DNA of 64,000 nucleotides, from assembly GCF_029846175.1 (NCBI RefSeq), contig NZ_JARWAC010000015.1, forward strand, positions 347,634 to 411,633. Reading direction: 5' to 3'. The notes under the pieces are model-generated. The model did no database searches. It was given only the letters and a program-made list of their open reading frames with translations, and had not been told where the DNA came from. The first letter of the stretch is position 1. Every line of letters starts with the position of its first letter. Below are positions 32,941 to 41,512 of this stretch, in pieces. The stretch comes from Sphaerisporangium sp. TRM90804 (GTDB taxonomy: Bacteria > Actinomycetota > Actinomycetes > Streptosporangiales > Streptosporangiaceae). The position numbers were made by a program, and so were the translations under genes.

Positions 32941-33378
32941 GTGACCGACGAGACAGCGACGCGTGCAGAAGGCATCCCCGGTGGTCTCGCGGGGATCCGT
33001 GACGCCGTGAGCGTGCGGCTGCCCGCCGCCAGTGCCTACCTGTCGGTGCTCCGGACGGCCACCGCCGGGCTGGCGGCACGGCTCGACTTCACCCTGGACG
33101 AGATCGAGGATCTCCGTATCGCGGTCGACGAGGCCTGTGCCATGTTGCTCGGCCACGCCGTGCCCGGCACCGACCTGGTGGCCGAGTTCGAGCTGACCGG
33201 CGAGGAGATGATCGTCAGGGTCGAGGTGCGCACGGTGGGCCGGGCCGAGCCCAAGCGCGACGACTTCGCGTGGATGGTGCTCACCGCCCTGGCCGACGAC
33301 GTCGACGCCGAGACCGACACCCCCGATCGCATGGCCATCGTCCTGCACAAGCGCCGAGGCGTAGCGAGGCCGTTGTGA
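32941..33378 (+). CDS. RsbW-like anti-sigma factor (serine kinase fold)
   Basis: A 145-residue protein of the RsbW/UsfX type that binds a SigB/SigF-family factor and may phosphorylate an anti-anti-sigma factor. The ATPase core is DEIEDLRIAVDEACAMLLGH (N box) with the later DDFAWMVLTALADDV segment. The glycine-rich lid is weak, so kinase activity is uncertain. GAGGAGG precedes the GTG. It overlaps the sigma gene as GTGA, so the two are made together. Confidence 0.87.
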   Translation: MTDETATRAEGIPGGLAGIRDAVSVRLPAASAYLSVLRTATAGLAARLDFTLDEIEDLRIAVDEACAMLLGHAVPGTDLVAEFELTGEEMIVRVEVRTVGRAEPKRDDFAWMVLTALADDVDAETDTPDRMAIVLHKRRGVARPL

Positions 33379-34175
33379 CCGAGAGGACGCGTGCCGTGGC
33401 GGGCAGTGACAGCACCGTTCCCGACAGGGTCCGGGCCCGTGGGCTGTTCGGCGAACTGGCGGAGCTGCCCGCGGACGACCCGCGCCGCCAGCGCATCCGC
33501 GACGAGCTGGTCGAGCTTCACCTGCCGCTCGTCGAGTACCTCGCCCGGCGGTTCCGCAACCGCGGCGAGTGGCTGGACGACCTCACGCAGGTCGCCACGA
33601 TCGGGCTCATCAAGTCGATCGACCGGTTCGACCTCGCCCGCGGCGTGGAGTTCTCGACGTACGCCACCCCGACCATCGTCGGTGAGATCAAGCGGCACTT
33701 CCGCGACAAGGGCTGGGCGGTGCGCGTGCCGCGCCGCCTGCAGGAGCTGAAGCTCTCGCTCACCAAGGCCATCAGCGAGCTGTCGCAGCGGCAGGGCCGG
33801 GCGCCCACCGTGGCCGAGCTCGCCGCCCACCTGCAGATGAGCGAGGAGGAGGTGCTGGAGGGCCTGGAGTCCGCCAACGCCTACTCCACGGTCTCCCTGG
33901 ACGCGCCCGACTCCGGCGACGACGACGCGCCCGCCGTCAGCGACTCCCTCGGCATCGTCGACGAGTCCCTGGAGGGCGTCGAGTACCGCGAGTCGCTCAA
34001 GCCCCTGCTCGAACGGCTGCCGCCGCGCGAGAAGCGCATCCTGCTGCTGCGGTTCTTCGGCAACATGACCCAGTCGCAGATCGCCACCGAGCTGGGCATC
34101 TCGCAGATGCACGTCTCGCGGCTGCTCGCGCGCACCCTGGCCCAGCTGCGTGAGGGCCTGACCGCCGAAGACTGA
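33375..34175 (+). CDS. SigB/SigF/SigG-family RNA polymerase sigma factor
   Basis: A group 3 sigma factor of 266 residues. Region 2 is at about 45-115 (LVEYLARRFRNRGEWLDDLT; QVATIGLIKSIDRFD; GVEFSTYATPTIVGEIKRHF). Region 3 starts RVPRRLQELKLSLTKAISEL. Region 4 is at about 200-262 (LPPREKRILLLRFFGNMTQ; IATELGISQMHVSRLLART). It is translationally coupled to the RsbW-like gene. In actinomycetes this group controls stress and spore development. The exact orthologue (SigF, SigB, SigG and others) cannot be decided here. Confidence 0.93.
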   Translation: MTERTRAVAGSDSTVPDRVRARGLFGELAELPADDPRRQRIRDELVELHLPLVEYLARRFRNRGEWLDDLTQVATIGLIKSIDRFDLARGVEFSTYATPTIVGEIKRHFRDKGWAVRVPRRLQELKLSLTKAISELSQRQGRAPTVAELAAHLQMSEEEVLEGLESANAYSTVSLDAPDSGDDDAPAVSDSLGIVDESLEGVEYRESLKPLLERLPPREKRILLLRFFGNMTQSQIATELGISQMHVSRLLARTLAQLREGLTAED

Positions 34176-34181
34176 CGCGCG

Positions 34182-34559
34182 TCACTTCTCGATCAGGGCG
34201 CGGGTGGTGGGCGGCGCGAGCAGCGTCGCCAGCCCCGCCAGCGCGAGGACCATCAGCAGGGCTCCCATGGCGTACTGCCGCGACTGGAGCAGCGAGACGG
34301 CCACCGGCAGCGAGAAGATCTGCGTGACCACGCCGGGCGCCCTGCTCCACCGGGCCGCGTGCAGCAGGCCCCAGGCGACCCACAGCAGCGCCGCGCCGAT
34401 GAGGACGCCGATCGCGGCGACGGCGGCCGAGCCGCCGACGTCGGCCGGGGAGCCGGCGACGGTCTCGACCCCGACGTAACCGCCGAGCACGACGCCCGCG
34501 GCGCCCTCGATCGCCAGGACCGCTGCGGCGACGACCAGCGTCGTCGGACGGCTCACCAT
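34182..34559 (-). CDS. Small four-helix membrane protein
   Basis: A 125-residue integral membrane protein with about four hydrophobic helices (TTLVVAAAVLAIEGAAGVVL; AVAAIGVLIGAALLWVAWGL; VVTQIFSLPVAVSLL; MGALLMVLALAGLATLL). No family function is known to me. The ATG at 34559 is chosen because longer readings start with an Arg-rich, non-hydrophobic stretch running into the divergent gene. Its 3' end is 7 bases from the sigma gene's stop. Confidence 0.8.
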   Translation of the reverse strand: MVSRPTTLVVAAAVLAIEGAAGVVLGGYVGVETVAGSPADVGGSAAVAAIGVLIGAALLWVAWGLLHAARWSRAPGVVTQIFSLPVAVSLLQSRQYAMGALLMVLALAGLATLLAPPTTRALIEK

Positions 34560-34618
34560 AGTCGGCCACCCTACTCGACCGGTGCGGCGGCCCACCGGCC
34601 GGTGGATACGCTGGCGGC

Positions 34619-35572
34619 ATGCGCGCACTCCTCCTGACCAACCCCAAGGCGACGTCGACGAACCGGCGCACGCGCGACGTGCTGGTGCGCGCGCTGGGGG
34701 CGAGCGTCGAGCTGTCGGTGGAGGAGACCGGCTACCGCGGGCACGCGCGCGAGCTGGTCGGCGCCGCGATCGAGAAGGGGTTCGACGTCGTCGCGATCCT
34801 CGGCGGCGACGGCACCATCAACGAGGCCGTCAACGGCATGCTCGCCTTCGACGGCCCCCGGCCCGCGCTCATGGTGATCCCCGGCGGCAGCGCCAACGTG
34901 TTCGCCCGCTCGCTCGGCCTGCCGAACGACCCGGTGGAGGCGACCGGCGCGGTGCTGGAGGCGATCCGCGCGGGCAGGCGCCGCACCATCAGCCTCGGCC
35001 AGGCGATCTGGGACGAGGGCGGCGCCGCCGGCCCGCCGGGCTCCAGCCGCTACTTCACGTTCTGCGCGGGGCTCGGCTACGACGCCGAGGTGATCCGCGC
35101 GGTCGAGGGGCTGCGCAGCGCGGGGTACAAGGCGTCCCCCACCCGCTACGTCTACACCGCCCTGCGGCACTACTTCATGACCGACCGGCGCCACCCGGCG
35201 ATGCGGCTGGAACGGCCCGGGCGCGCGCCCGTCGAGGGCGTGTTCATGGCGATCGTCTCCAACGCCACGCCCTGGTCCTACATCGGCGCCCGCGCGGTCA
35301 CCCCGACCCCGCGCGCGGCGTTCGACAGAGGGCTCGACCTGCTGGGCCTGCGCCGGCTGGGTCCGGCGGCCATGGCCAACGTCGTCTGGCAGATCACCCG
35401 GGAGGGCGACCGGGCCCCCAGGGCCGGGCATCTGCTGCATCTGCACGACGAGGACGAGTTCACGCTCGCCGCGCACCGGCCGGTCGCGTTCCAGCTCGAC
35501 GGCGACTATCTGGGCGAGTGCGAGCGGGTGACCTTCCGCTCCGTTCCTGCCGCGTTACAAGTTCTGGTCTAA
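34619..35572 (+). CDS. Diacylglycerol/sphingosine kinase family protein
   Basis: A soluble lipid kinase of 317 residues that would phosphorylate diacylglycerol or a related lipid with ATP. The catalytic loop is VAILGGDGTINEAVNGML, preceded by LLLTNPKATSTNRRTRD and followed by LMVIPGGSANVFARSLGLP. The C-terminal half is the DAGK beta-sandwich ending QLDGDYLGECERVTF. It is divergent from the small membrane protein, 59 bases away. Lipid substrate unknown. Confidence 0.92.
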   Translation: MRALLLTNPKATSTNRRTRDVLVRALGASVELSVEETGYRGHARELVGAAIEKGFDVVAILGGDGTINEAVNGMLAFDGPRPALMVIPGGSANVFARSLGLPNDPVEATGAVLEAIRAGRRRTISLGQAIWDEGGAAGPPGSSRYFTFCAGLGYDAEVIRAVEGLRSAGYKASPTRYVYTALRHYFMTDRRHPAMRLERPGRAPVEGVFMAIVSNATPWSYIGARAVTPTPRAAFDRGLDLLGLRRLGPAAMANVVWQITREGDRAPRAGHLLHLHDEDEFTLAAHRPVAFQLDGDYLGECERVTFRSVPAALQVLV

Positions 35573-35788
35573 TCCATCACATCTGGTCATAGTGTGATGC
35601 ATCCGACATCCATAACCGGCAAAACGTTCTCCGAAACCCCTTGCGTGACCTGGGGTTGCCTGAAAAGCTCAACACGACGTCGGAACGTAGGACGTTTGGG
35701 AACAACTCCTTCTCAAAGGTCAGCGGCGCTCACGCGGAACTCTTTCCTGGACCCCCACCGTGGTCCGGGCAAATTTTTCGCCCTGCTT

Positions 35789-35804
35789 AGTGAAAGTGTT
35801 CACA
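35789..35804. promoter_or_regulatory. CRP-like site upstream of the whiB gene
   Basis: AGTGAAAGTGTTCACA matches TGTGA-N6-TCACA at 9 of 10 positions and ends 54 bases before the ATG. In Mycobacterium tuberculosis the orthologous whiB1 promoter is controlled by CRP at a site that also begins AGTGA. Confidence 0.6.
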
Positions 35805-35858
35805 AACATCCGTCACCCGGACGGAGCCGCGAGCTCCACCTACGAAGGAGTGGAACGC

Positions 35859-36113
35859 ATGGACTGGCGCCACCGCGCTGCCTGCCGTGACGTGGACCCC
35901 GAGCTGTTCTTCCCGATCGGCAACACCGGCCCCGCTGTCATGCAGATCGAAGAGGCCAAGCAGGTCTGCCGCTCGTGCCCGGTGGTCGAGCCGTGCCTGA
36001 AGTGGGCCATCGAGTCGGGCCAGGACGCCGGCGTCTGGGGCGGGCTCAACGAGGACGAGCGCCGCGCCCTCAAGCGCCGCACCGCTCGCGCCCGTGCCCG
36101 CGCCAGCGTCTGA
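35859..36113 (+). CDS. whiB1: WhiB-family iron-sulfur regulator (WhiB1/WblE type)
   Basis: An 84-residue 4Fe-4S protein that binds the primary sigma factor and responds to nitric oxide. The sequence MDWRHRAACRDVDPELFFP with the four Cys (AAC, VCRSC, VEPC), the GVWGGLNEDERR turn and the basic tail match WhiB1/WblE closely. AAGGAG lies eight bases before the ATG. It is convergent with the pdtaS gene, the same neighbour as in M. tuberculosis (Rv3219/Rv3220c). The 286-base upstream region is AT-richer and has the CRP-like site. Confidence 0.95.
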   Translation: MDWRHRAACRDVDPELFFPIGNTGPAVMQIEEAKQVCRSCPVVEPCLKWAIESGQDAGVWGGLNEDERRALKRRTARARARASV

Positions 36114-36179
36114 AACCCGCCGCACAACCAGGTAACTCGCCCCCGTCGCCCCGCCGTGCGCGCTCGCGCCGGCGCGTCG

Positions 36180-37637
36180 TCACGCGGGCAGTACCGGGAT
36201 GGTCAGCGACACCTCCGTGCCGCCGCCCTGACGCGGGCTGACGGACAGGCGCCCCGACAGCTCCCCCACGACCAGCGTGCGGACGATCTGCAGGCCGAGG
36301 CTGGTGGCCGCGTCGACGTCGAAGCCCTCGGGCAGCCCCACGCCGTCGTCGGCCACGGTGACGTCCAGGCGCTCCTCCGTGCGCGACACGATGATCTTTA
36401 TGGTGCCGCTGCCGTACGCGAAGCCGTGCTGCACGGCGTTCTGCAACAGCTCGGTGAGGACCATCGCCACCGGGGTGGCGATCATCGCGGGCAGCATCCC
36501 GAAACTCCCCACCCGGCGCGGCGCCACGCTCGCCGCCGACACCTCGCGGGTCATGGCGATGACGCGGTCGGCGATGTCGTCGAAGTCGACGATCTCCTCC
36601 GGCGTGTGCGACAGCGTCTCGTGCACGATCGCGATCGAGCCCACCCGGCGCACGGCCTCCTCCAGCGCCTCGCGGGCCTCGGGCACCTGCAGCCGCCGCG
36701 CCTGGAGCCTGAGCAGCGCCGCGACGGTCTGCAGATTGTTCTTCACCCGGTGGTGGATCTCGCGGATGGTGGCGTCCTTGGTCAGCAGCTCGCGCTCGCG
36801 GCGGCGCAGCTCGGTGACGTCCCTGATGAGCACGAGCGCGCCGATCCTGCCGCCGCCGACGATGAGCGGGATCGCACGCAGCTGAACGACGTTGGCCCCC
36901 GCCTCGACCTCGGTCTCCCTGGGCGTGCGGCCGCTGGCCACGAGCATCAGGTCTTCGTTGATGGGCTCGCCGGAGTAGCACAGCGCCGCCGTCGTCTTGC
37001 CCAGTTCGGAGCCCACCAGGTCGGCGTTGAGCCCCAGCCGGCGGTAGGCCGACAGGGCGTTGGGCGAGGCGTAGGTCACCCGGCCGGAGCGGTCGAGGCG
37101 CAGCAGGCCGTCGCCGACCCTCGGCGAGCGGACGAGCACCGGGCCCTCCTCGGGGAAGGGGAACCGGCCCTCGGCGACCATCTGCGCCAGGTCGGACGCG
37201 CTCTGCAGGTAGGTCAGCTCCAGCCGCGACGGCGTGCGGGCCGACGACAGGTTGGTCGAGCGCTGGATGACCGCCACGAAGTGGTCGTCGCGCCGCACCG
37301 GGATGGTCTCCTCGCGCACCGGCACCCCGCTCGACCAGTCGGGGTCGCCCTCGCGGCAGATGCGGCGCTCGCGCCACGCGGTGTCGATGAGCGGCCGCTC
37401 GCCCGCCGTGACGATGGTGCCCACGACGTCGTCGTGGTAGACGGTGGGCCCCGTCGTGGGCCGCATCTGCGCGACCGCCACCCAGGCGGACTCGTCGCGA
37501 AGCGGCACCCAGAGGATCAGGTCGGCGAAGGACAGGTCGGCCAGGAGCTGCCAGTCGGAGACCAGGGAGTGCATCCACTCCAGATCGGCGGGATCACAGG
37601 TGGTGTGGCGGGCCACCAGGTCGCTGAGAGTCGGCAC
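36180..37637 (-). CDS. pdtaS: PdtaS-type sensor histidine kinase
   Basis: A cytosolic histidine kinase of 485 residues. The N-terminal GAF-like domain (about 1-140, TLSDLVARHTTCDPADLEWM; DWQLLADLSFADLILWVPL) is followed by PAS (about 165-285, YASPNALSAYRRLGL; VLIRDVTELRRRE), the HisKA_2 box with the His pair at 295-296 (REIHHRVKNNLQT) and the HATPase domain (VADDGVGLPEGF; TSLGLQIVRTL). In mycobacteria it pairs with PdtaR, an RNA-binding antiterminator that is not in the window, and has been linked to NO and copper sensing. The GTG at 37637 matches the M. tuberculosis start. Confidence 0.93.
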   Translation of the reverse strand: MPTLSDLVARHTTCDPADLEWMHSLVSDWQLLADLSFADLILWVPLRDESAWVAVAQMRPTTGPTVYHDDVVGTIVTAGERPLIDTAWRERRICREGDPDWSSGVPVREETIPVRRDDHFVAVIQRSTNLSSARTPSRLELTYLQSASDLAQMVAEGRFPFPEEGPVLVRSPRVGDGLLRLDRSGRVTYASPNALSAYRRLGLNADLVGSELGKTTAALCYSGEPINEDLMLVASGRTPRETEVEAGANVVQLRAIPLIVGGGRIGALVLIRDVTELRRRERELLTKDATIREIHHRVKNNLQTVAALLRLQARRLQVPEAREALEEAVRRVGSIAIVHETLSHTPEEIVDFDDIADRVIAMTREVSAASVAPRRVGSFGMLPAMIATPVAMVLTELLQNAVQHGFAYGSGTIKIIVSRTEERLDVTVADDGVGLPEGFDVDAATSLGLQIVRTLVVGELSGRLSVSPRQGGGTEVSLTIPVLPA

Positions 37638-37806
37638 GTGTGCATCATGCGTGCTAACCCGGGCCGAAGGCGAATCGAGCGGCCTCATGCTGGGAAGATT
37701 CCCCGGTGGAGCACAGTCGTGCCCGCGCACTCGTGCAGCGCCCGGCCAGCCGGGGCGGCCGCACCCGACCCCCGGCCGCCGCGTGGCGGCCGATCCGAGT
37801 GAGGCC

Positions 37807-38961
37807 ATGAACACCGATCCTCTGGCGCGGCTGCGCACGGCCGCCGCCGAACGTCAGGCGGCCGGGCTCCGGCGATCGCTGCGCCCCCGCACACCCGACC
37901 ACGACGGCCTGCTCGACCTGGCCTCCAACGACTACCTCGGGCTCTCCCGCGACCCGCGGCTCATCGCGGCCGCCGTGGGGGCGGCCGAGGAGTGGGGCAC
38001 CGGCTCCACCGGGTCGCGGCTGGTCACCGGCTCCACCACCCTGCACGCGGAGCTGGAGGAGTGCCTGGCGGCGTTCCTGGGCGCGCCGCGGGCGCTGGTC
38101 TTCTCCTCGGGCTACCTGGCGAACCTGGCCGCCGTCGCCACACTGGGCGCGGGCGGGCTGGTGGTCAGCGACGAGGGCAACCACGCCTCCATCATCGACG
38201 CCTGCCGCCTGTCGCGGGCACGGGTCGTCGTCACCCCGCACAAGGACGTCGAGGCGGTGGAGAAGGCCCTTGCCGGGCGCTCGGAGCGGCACGCGCTGGT
38301 GGTGACCGACGCCGTCTTCTCCGTCGACGGCGACCTCGCCCCGCTGGCCGCCCTGCACGACGCGACCGCCCGGCACGGGGCGCTGCTGGTCGTCGACGAG
38401 GCGCACTCGCTGGGCGTGGTGGGCCGGGGCGGGCGGGGCGCGGTGCACCAGGCCGGGCTGGCCGGCGCGCCCGACGTGGTGACGACGGTCACGCTGTCCA
38501 AATCCCTCGGCTCGCAGGGCGGCGCCGTCCTGGGCGCGCCCGAGGTGGTGGACACGCTGGTGGACACCGGGCGGGCGTTCATCTTCGACACCGGCCTGGC
38601 GCCGGCGGCCGCCGCCGCGGCCCTCGCGGCTCTTGGTATCGTGGGCGACCATCCTGAGCTGGCAGGACAGGCTCGTGACAACGCGTCGGCCCTGGCCCGC
38701 GCGGCCGTCGAACGCGGCCTCGCGGCCACCGGCCCGGCGGCGGCCGTCGTGGCCGTCGTGCTCGGCCCGCCGGACGCCGCCCTGTCGGCGGCCGCGGCGT
38801 TCGCCGGGCACGGCGTGCGCGCGGGGTGCTTCCGCCCTCCGTCGGTGCCGCACGGCCGGTCTTGTCTGAGGTTGACCGCGCGGGCCAACCTGAGTTCGGA
38901 TGATCTCGCGGTGATCGGAGGCGCGCTCACCGCCGTGGCCGAGATGAAGGTGAACGTGTGA
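37807..38961 (+). CDS. bioF: 8-amino-7-oxononanoate synthase
   Basis: The pyridoxal-phosphate enzyme for the first committed ring-building step of biotin synthesis (pimeloyl thioester plus alanine), 384 residues. Motifs are [52 protein letters not shown] and the cofactor Lys in [11 protein letters not shown]. It is the first gene of the operon bioF-gntR-bioD-bioB. bioA is absent from the window, so it must be elsewhere. The start at ATG 37807 agrees with the [10 protein letters not shown]-terminus of homologues. Confidence 0.93.
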   Translation: MNTDPLARLRTAAAERQAAGLRRSLRPRTPDHDGLLDLASNDYLGLSRDPRLIAAAVGAAEEWGTGSTGSRLVTGSTTLHAELEECLAAFLGAPRALVFSSGYLANLAAVATLGAGGLVVSDEGNHASIIDACRLSRARVVVTPHKDVEAVEKALAGRSERHALVVTDAVFSVDGDLAPLAALHDATARHGALLVVDEAHSLGVVGRGGRGAVHQAGLAGAPDVVTTVTLSKSLGSQGGAVLGAPEVVDTLVDTGRAFIFDTGLAPAAAAAALAALGIVGDHPELAGQARDNASALARAAVERGLAATGPAAAVVAVVLGPPDAALSAAAAFAGHGVRAGCFRPPSVPHGRSCLRLTARANLSSDDLAVIGGALTAVAEMKVNV

Positions 38962-39692
38962 CGGAAGACTCCCCCCGGATCCCCAAGTACTACGACGTCA
39001 AACGCAGCCTCCTGGAGCTCACCAAGTCCCTGCCCGCGGGCGCGGCGCTGCCGCCCGAGCGGACGCTCGCCGTGCGGTTCGAGACGTCCAGGACCACCGT
39101 CAGGCAGGCGCTCACCGAGCTGGTCGTCGAGGGCAGGCTGCTGCGCATCCAGGGGAAGGGCACGTTCGTCGCCCAGCCGAAGGTCGCGCAGGTGCTGCAG
39201 CTCACCTCCTACACCGGGGATCTGCGGTCGGTCGGCCTCGAACCCGACACCAAGATCCTCGACATCAACTACGTCACCGCCGACGAGACCCTCGCCCGGC
39301 GCCTGTCCATCAACCCGGGCGGGCGCGTGCTGCGCATCCACCGGCTGCGACTGGCCAACGGCGAGCCCATGTCGATCGACACCACTCACCTGTCGGCCAG
39401 GCGCTTCTCGCGGCTCCGGCGCGAGCTGGAGGTCAACGCCTCGCTGTACGAGACGCTGCGTAACGCCTACAACGTCGAGCTGACCGACGCCGAGGAGATC
39501 ATAGAGACGGTGCTGGCCACCCCGTACGACGCCCAGGTCCTCGGCGTGGACGTCGGCCTGCCGATGCTCCTGCTGACCCGGCACGCCTTCGACGCCGCCG
39601 GCGACCCGGTGGAGTGGGCCCAGTCGCTCTACCGCGGCGACCGTTACAAGTTCGTCACCCGCCTCCGCAGGCCGCCGAGGAACAGCCCCTAG
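38958..39692 (+). CDS. GntR/HutC regulator, DasR-like
   Basis: A 244-residue regulator. The winged helix is at about 8-75 ([54 protein letters not shown]). The UTRA sensing domain is at about 90-235 ([72 protein letters not shown]). From memory it is strikingly close to Streptomyces DasR, the N-acetylglucosamine regulator. It overlaps bioF by GTGA and precedes bioD by 10 bases, so it is embedded in the biotin operon. Whether it controls biotin genes, amino-sugar genes, or both is unknown. Confidence 0.9.
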   Translation: MTEDSPRIPKYYDVKRSLLELTKSLPAGAALPPERTLAVRFETSRTTVRQALTELVVEGRLLRIQGKGTFVAQPKVAQVLQLTSYTGDLRSVGLEPDTKILDINYVTADETLARRLSINPGGRVLRIHRLRLANGEPMSIDTTHLSARRFSRLRRELEVNASLYETLRNAYNVELTDAEEIIETVLATPYDAQVLGVDVGLPMLLLTRHAFDAAGDPVEWAQSLYRGDRYKFVTRLRRPPRNSP

Positions 39693-39702
39693 GGTGGTGC
39701 CG

Positions 39703-40419
39703 GTGAGCGTCCTGGTGGTCACCGGCACCGACACCGGCGTGGGCAAGACCGTGGTCACCGCCGCCCTGGCCGCGCTGGCTCGTGAGCGCGGGGTGCCGGT
39801 CGCCGTCGTCAAGCCCGCGCAGACCGGCGTGGCGGCGGGCGAGGCCGGCGATCTCGACGAGGTGGTCAGGCTCTCCGGCGTGACCACCACGTTCGAGTTC
39901 GCGCGCTTCCCCGACCCCCTCTCCCCCGCGGCCGCCGCCCGCGCGTCAGGACGCCCGCCGGTCTCCCTGCCGGCCGTCGCCGACCGTGTCATGGAGCTGG
40001 CGGAGACGCACCGCCTGGTGCTCGTCGAGGGCGCGGGCGGGCTGCTCGTGCGCTTCGACGAGGAGGGGGCCACGATCGCCGATCTGGCCCGCTCGCTGCG
40101 CGCCCCGCTGCTGGTGGTCGCCCGGGCCGGGCTGGGCACGCTCAACCACACGGCGCTGACGCTGGAGGCGCTGGCCGGGCGCGGGCTCGACCTGGCCGGG
40201 GTGGTCATCGGGTCCTGGCCGCACGAGCCCGGCCTCGCCGAGCGGTGCAACGTCCCCGATCTGGAGATGCTGGCCGCCCGGCCGCTCGCCGGCGTGCTGC
40301 CCGAGGGCGCGGGCGCTCTCGGGCGCGCGGAGTTCGCCGAAGCGGCACGCGCCGGCCTGGGGTCCCCCCTCGGCGGCGGTTTCGACCCTTCCCGGTTCAG
40401 GGCAGCCCTTAGTCTGTGA
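39703..40419 (+). CDS. bioD: Dethiobiotin synthetase
   Basis: ATP-dependent ureido ring closure of 7,8-diaminopelargonate, 238 residues. Motifs are the P-loop [34 protein letters not shown], and [23 protein letters not shown] 39703 is preferred to the GTG at 39694 because the family begins right before [10 protein letters not shown]. It is third in the biotin operon, ten bases after the regulator. Confidence 0.93.
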   Translation: MSVLVVTGTDTGVGKTVVTAALAALARERGVPVAVVKPAQTGVAAGEAGDLDEVVRLSGVTTTFEFARFPDPLSPAAAARASGRPPVSLPAVADRVMELAETHRLVLVEGAGGLLVRFDEEGATIADLARSLRAPLLVVARAGLGTLNHTALTLEALAGRGLDLAGVVIGSWPHEPGLAERCNVPDLEMLAARPLAGVLPEGAGALGRAEFAEAARAGLGSPLGGGFDPSRFRAALSL

Positions 40420-40447
40420 CGCAACCGACAAGGGAGCAGCAGAACCG

Positions 40448-41446
40448 ATGAGTATGGACATCCTGGAAATCGCCCGGGTTCAGGTTCTCGAGGAGGGCCG
40501 GGGCCTGTCCTCCGCCCAGGCCCTGCGGTGCCTGGAACTGCCCGACGACCGCCTTCCCGAGCTGCTGGCGCTGGCGCACGAGGTGCGCATGGCGTGGTGC
40601 GGCCCGGAGGTCGAGGTGGAGGGCATCATCTCCCTGAAGACCGGCGGCTGCCCGGAGGACTGTCACTTCTGCTCGCAGTCCGGCCAGTTCACCTCGCCGG
40701 TCCGGTCGGTGTGGCTGGACATCCCCTCCCTGGTGCGCGCCGCCGTCGAGACCGCCGCCACCGGCGCCACCGAGTTCTGCATCGTCGCCGCCGTGCGCGG
40801 CCCCGACGCCCGGCTCATGGAGCAGGTGCGCGAGGGCGTGAAGGCGATCCGCGAGGCCGTCGAGATCAACGTCGCCTGCTCCCTCGGCATGCTCACCCAG
40901 GAGCAGGTCGACGAACTCGCCGAGATGGGCGTGCACCGCTACAACCACAACCTGGAGACCGCGCGCTCCCATTTCGGCAGCGTGGTCACCACGCACACCT
41001 GGGAGGAGCGCTGGCAGACCTGCGAGATGGTGCGCGCGGCCGGCATGGAGCTGTGCTGCGGCGGCATCATCGGCATGGGCGAGACCATCGAGCAGCGCGC
41101 GGAGTTCGCCGGGCAGCTCGGCGAGCTGGGCCCCGACGAGGTGCCGCTGAACTTCCTCAACCCGCGCCCCGGCACGCCGTTCGCCTCCCAGCCGCTGGTC
41201 GAGGGGCGCGAGGCGCTGAAGACGGTGGCGACGTTCCGGCTGGCCCTGCCGCGCACGATCCTGCGGTACGCCGGAGGGCGCGAGCTCACGCTGGGCGACC
41301 TCGGCACCCGCGAGGGCATGCTCGGCGGCGTGAACGCCATCATCGTCGGCAACTACCTGACCACCCTCGGCCGGGCGCCGGAACGCGACCTGGAACTCCT
41401 GGCCGACCTCAAGATGCCCATCAAGGCGCTGTCACCGACCCTCTGA
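40448..41446 (+). CDS. bioB: Biotin synthase
   Basis: Radical-SAM enzyme that inserts sulfur into dethiobiotin, 332 residues. The SAM-cluster motif is [13 protein letters not shown]. The second-cluster Cys and the conserved Arg are in [18 protein letters not shown] and [18 protein letters not shown] precedes the ATG. It ends the operon. A small Cys-rich BsaP-like protein, needed by this subtype of BioB in actinobacteria, is encoded 3.7 kb away at 45126-45326. Confidence 0.96.
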   Translation: MSMDILEIARVQVLEEGRGLSSAQALRCLELPDDRLPELLALAHEVRMAWCGPEVEVEGIISLKTGGCPEDCHFCSQSGQFTSPVRSVWLDIPSLVRAAVETAATGATEFCIVAAVRGPDARLMEQVREGVKAIREAVEINVACSLGMLTQEQVDELAEMGVHRYNHNLETARSHFGSVVTTHTWEERWQTCEMVRAAGMELCCGGIIGMGETIEQRAEFAGQLGELGPDEVPLNFLNPRPGTPFASQPLVEGREALKTVATFRLALPRTILRYAGGRELTLGDLGTREGMLGGVNAIIVGNYLTTLGRAPERDLELLADLKMPIKALSPTL

Positions 41447-41512
41447 CCCTAGAGTCGGGCTCGAGCAGGGCGAAAAGCCGGCTTGAGGATTGACCGGGGA
41501 CAGAAAAGGTAA

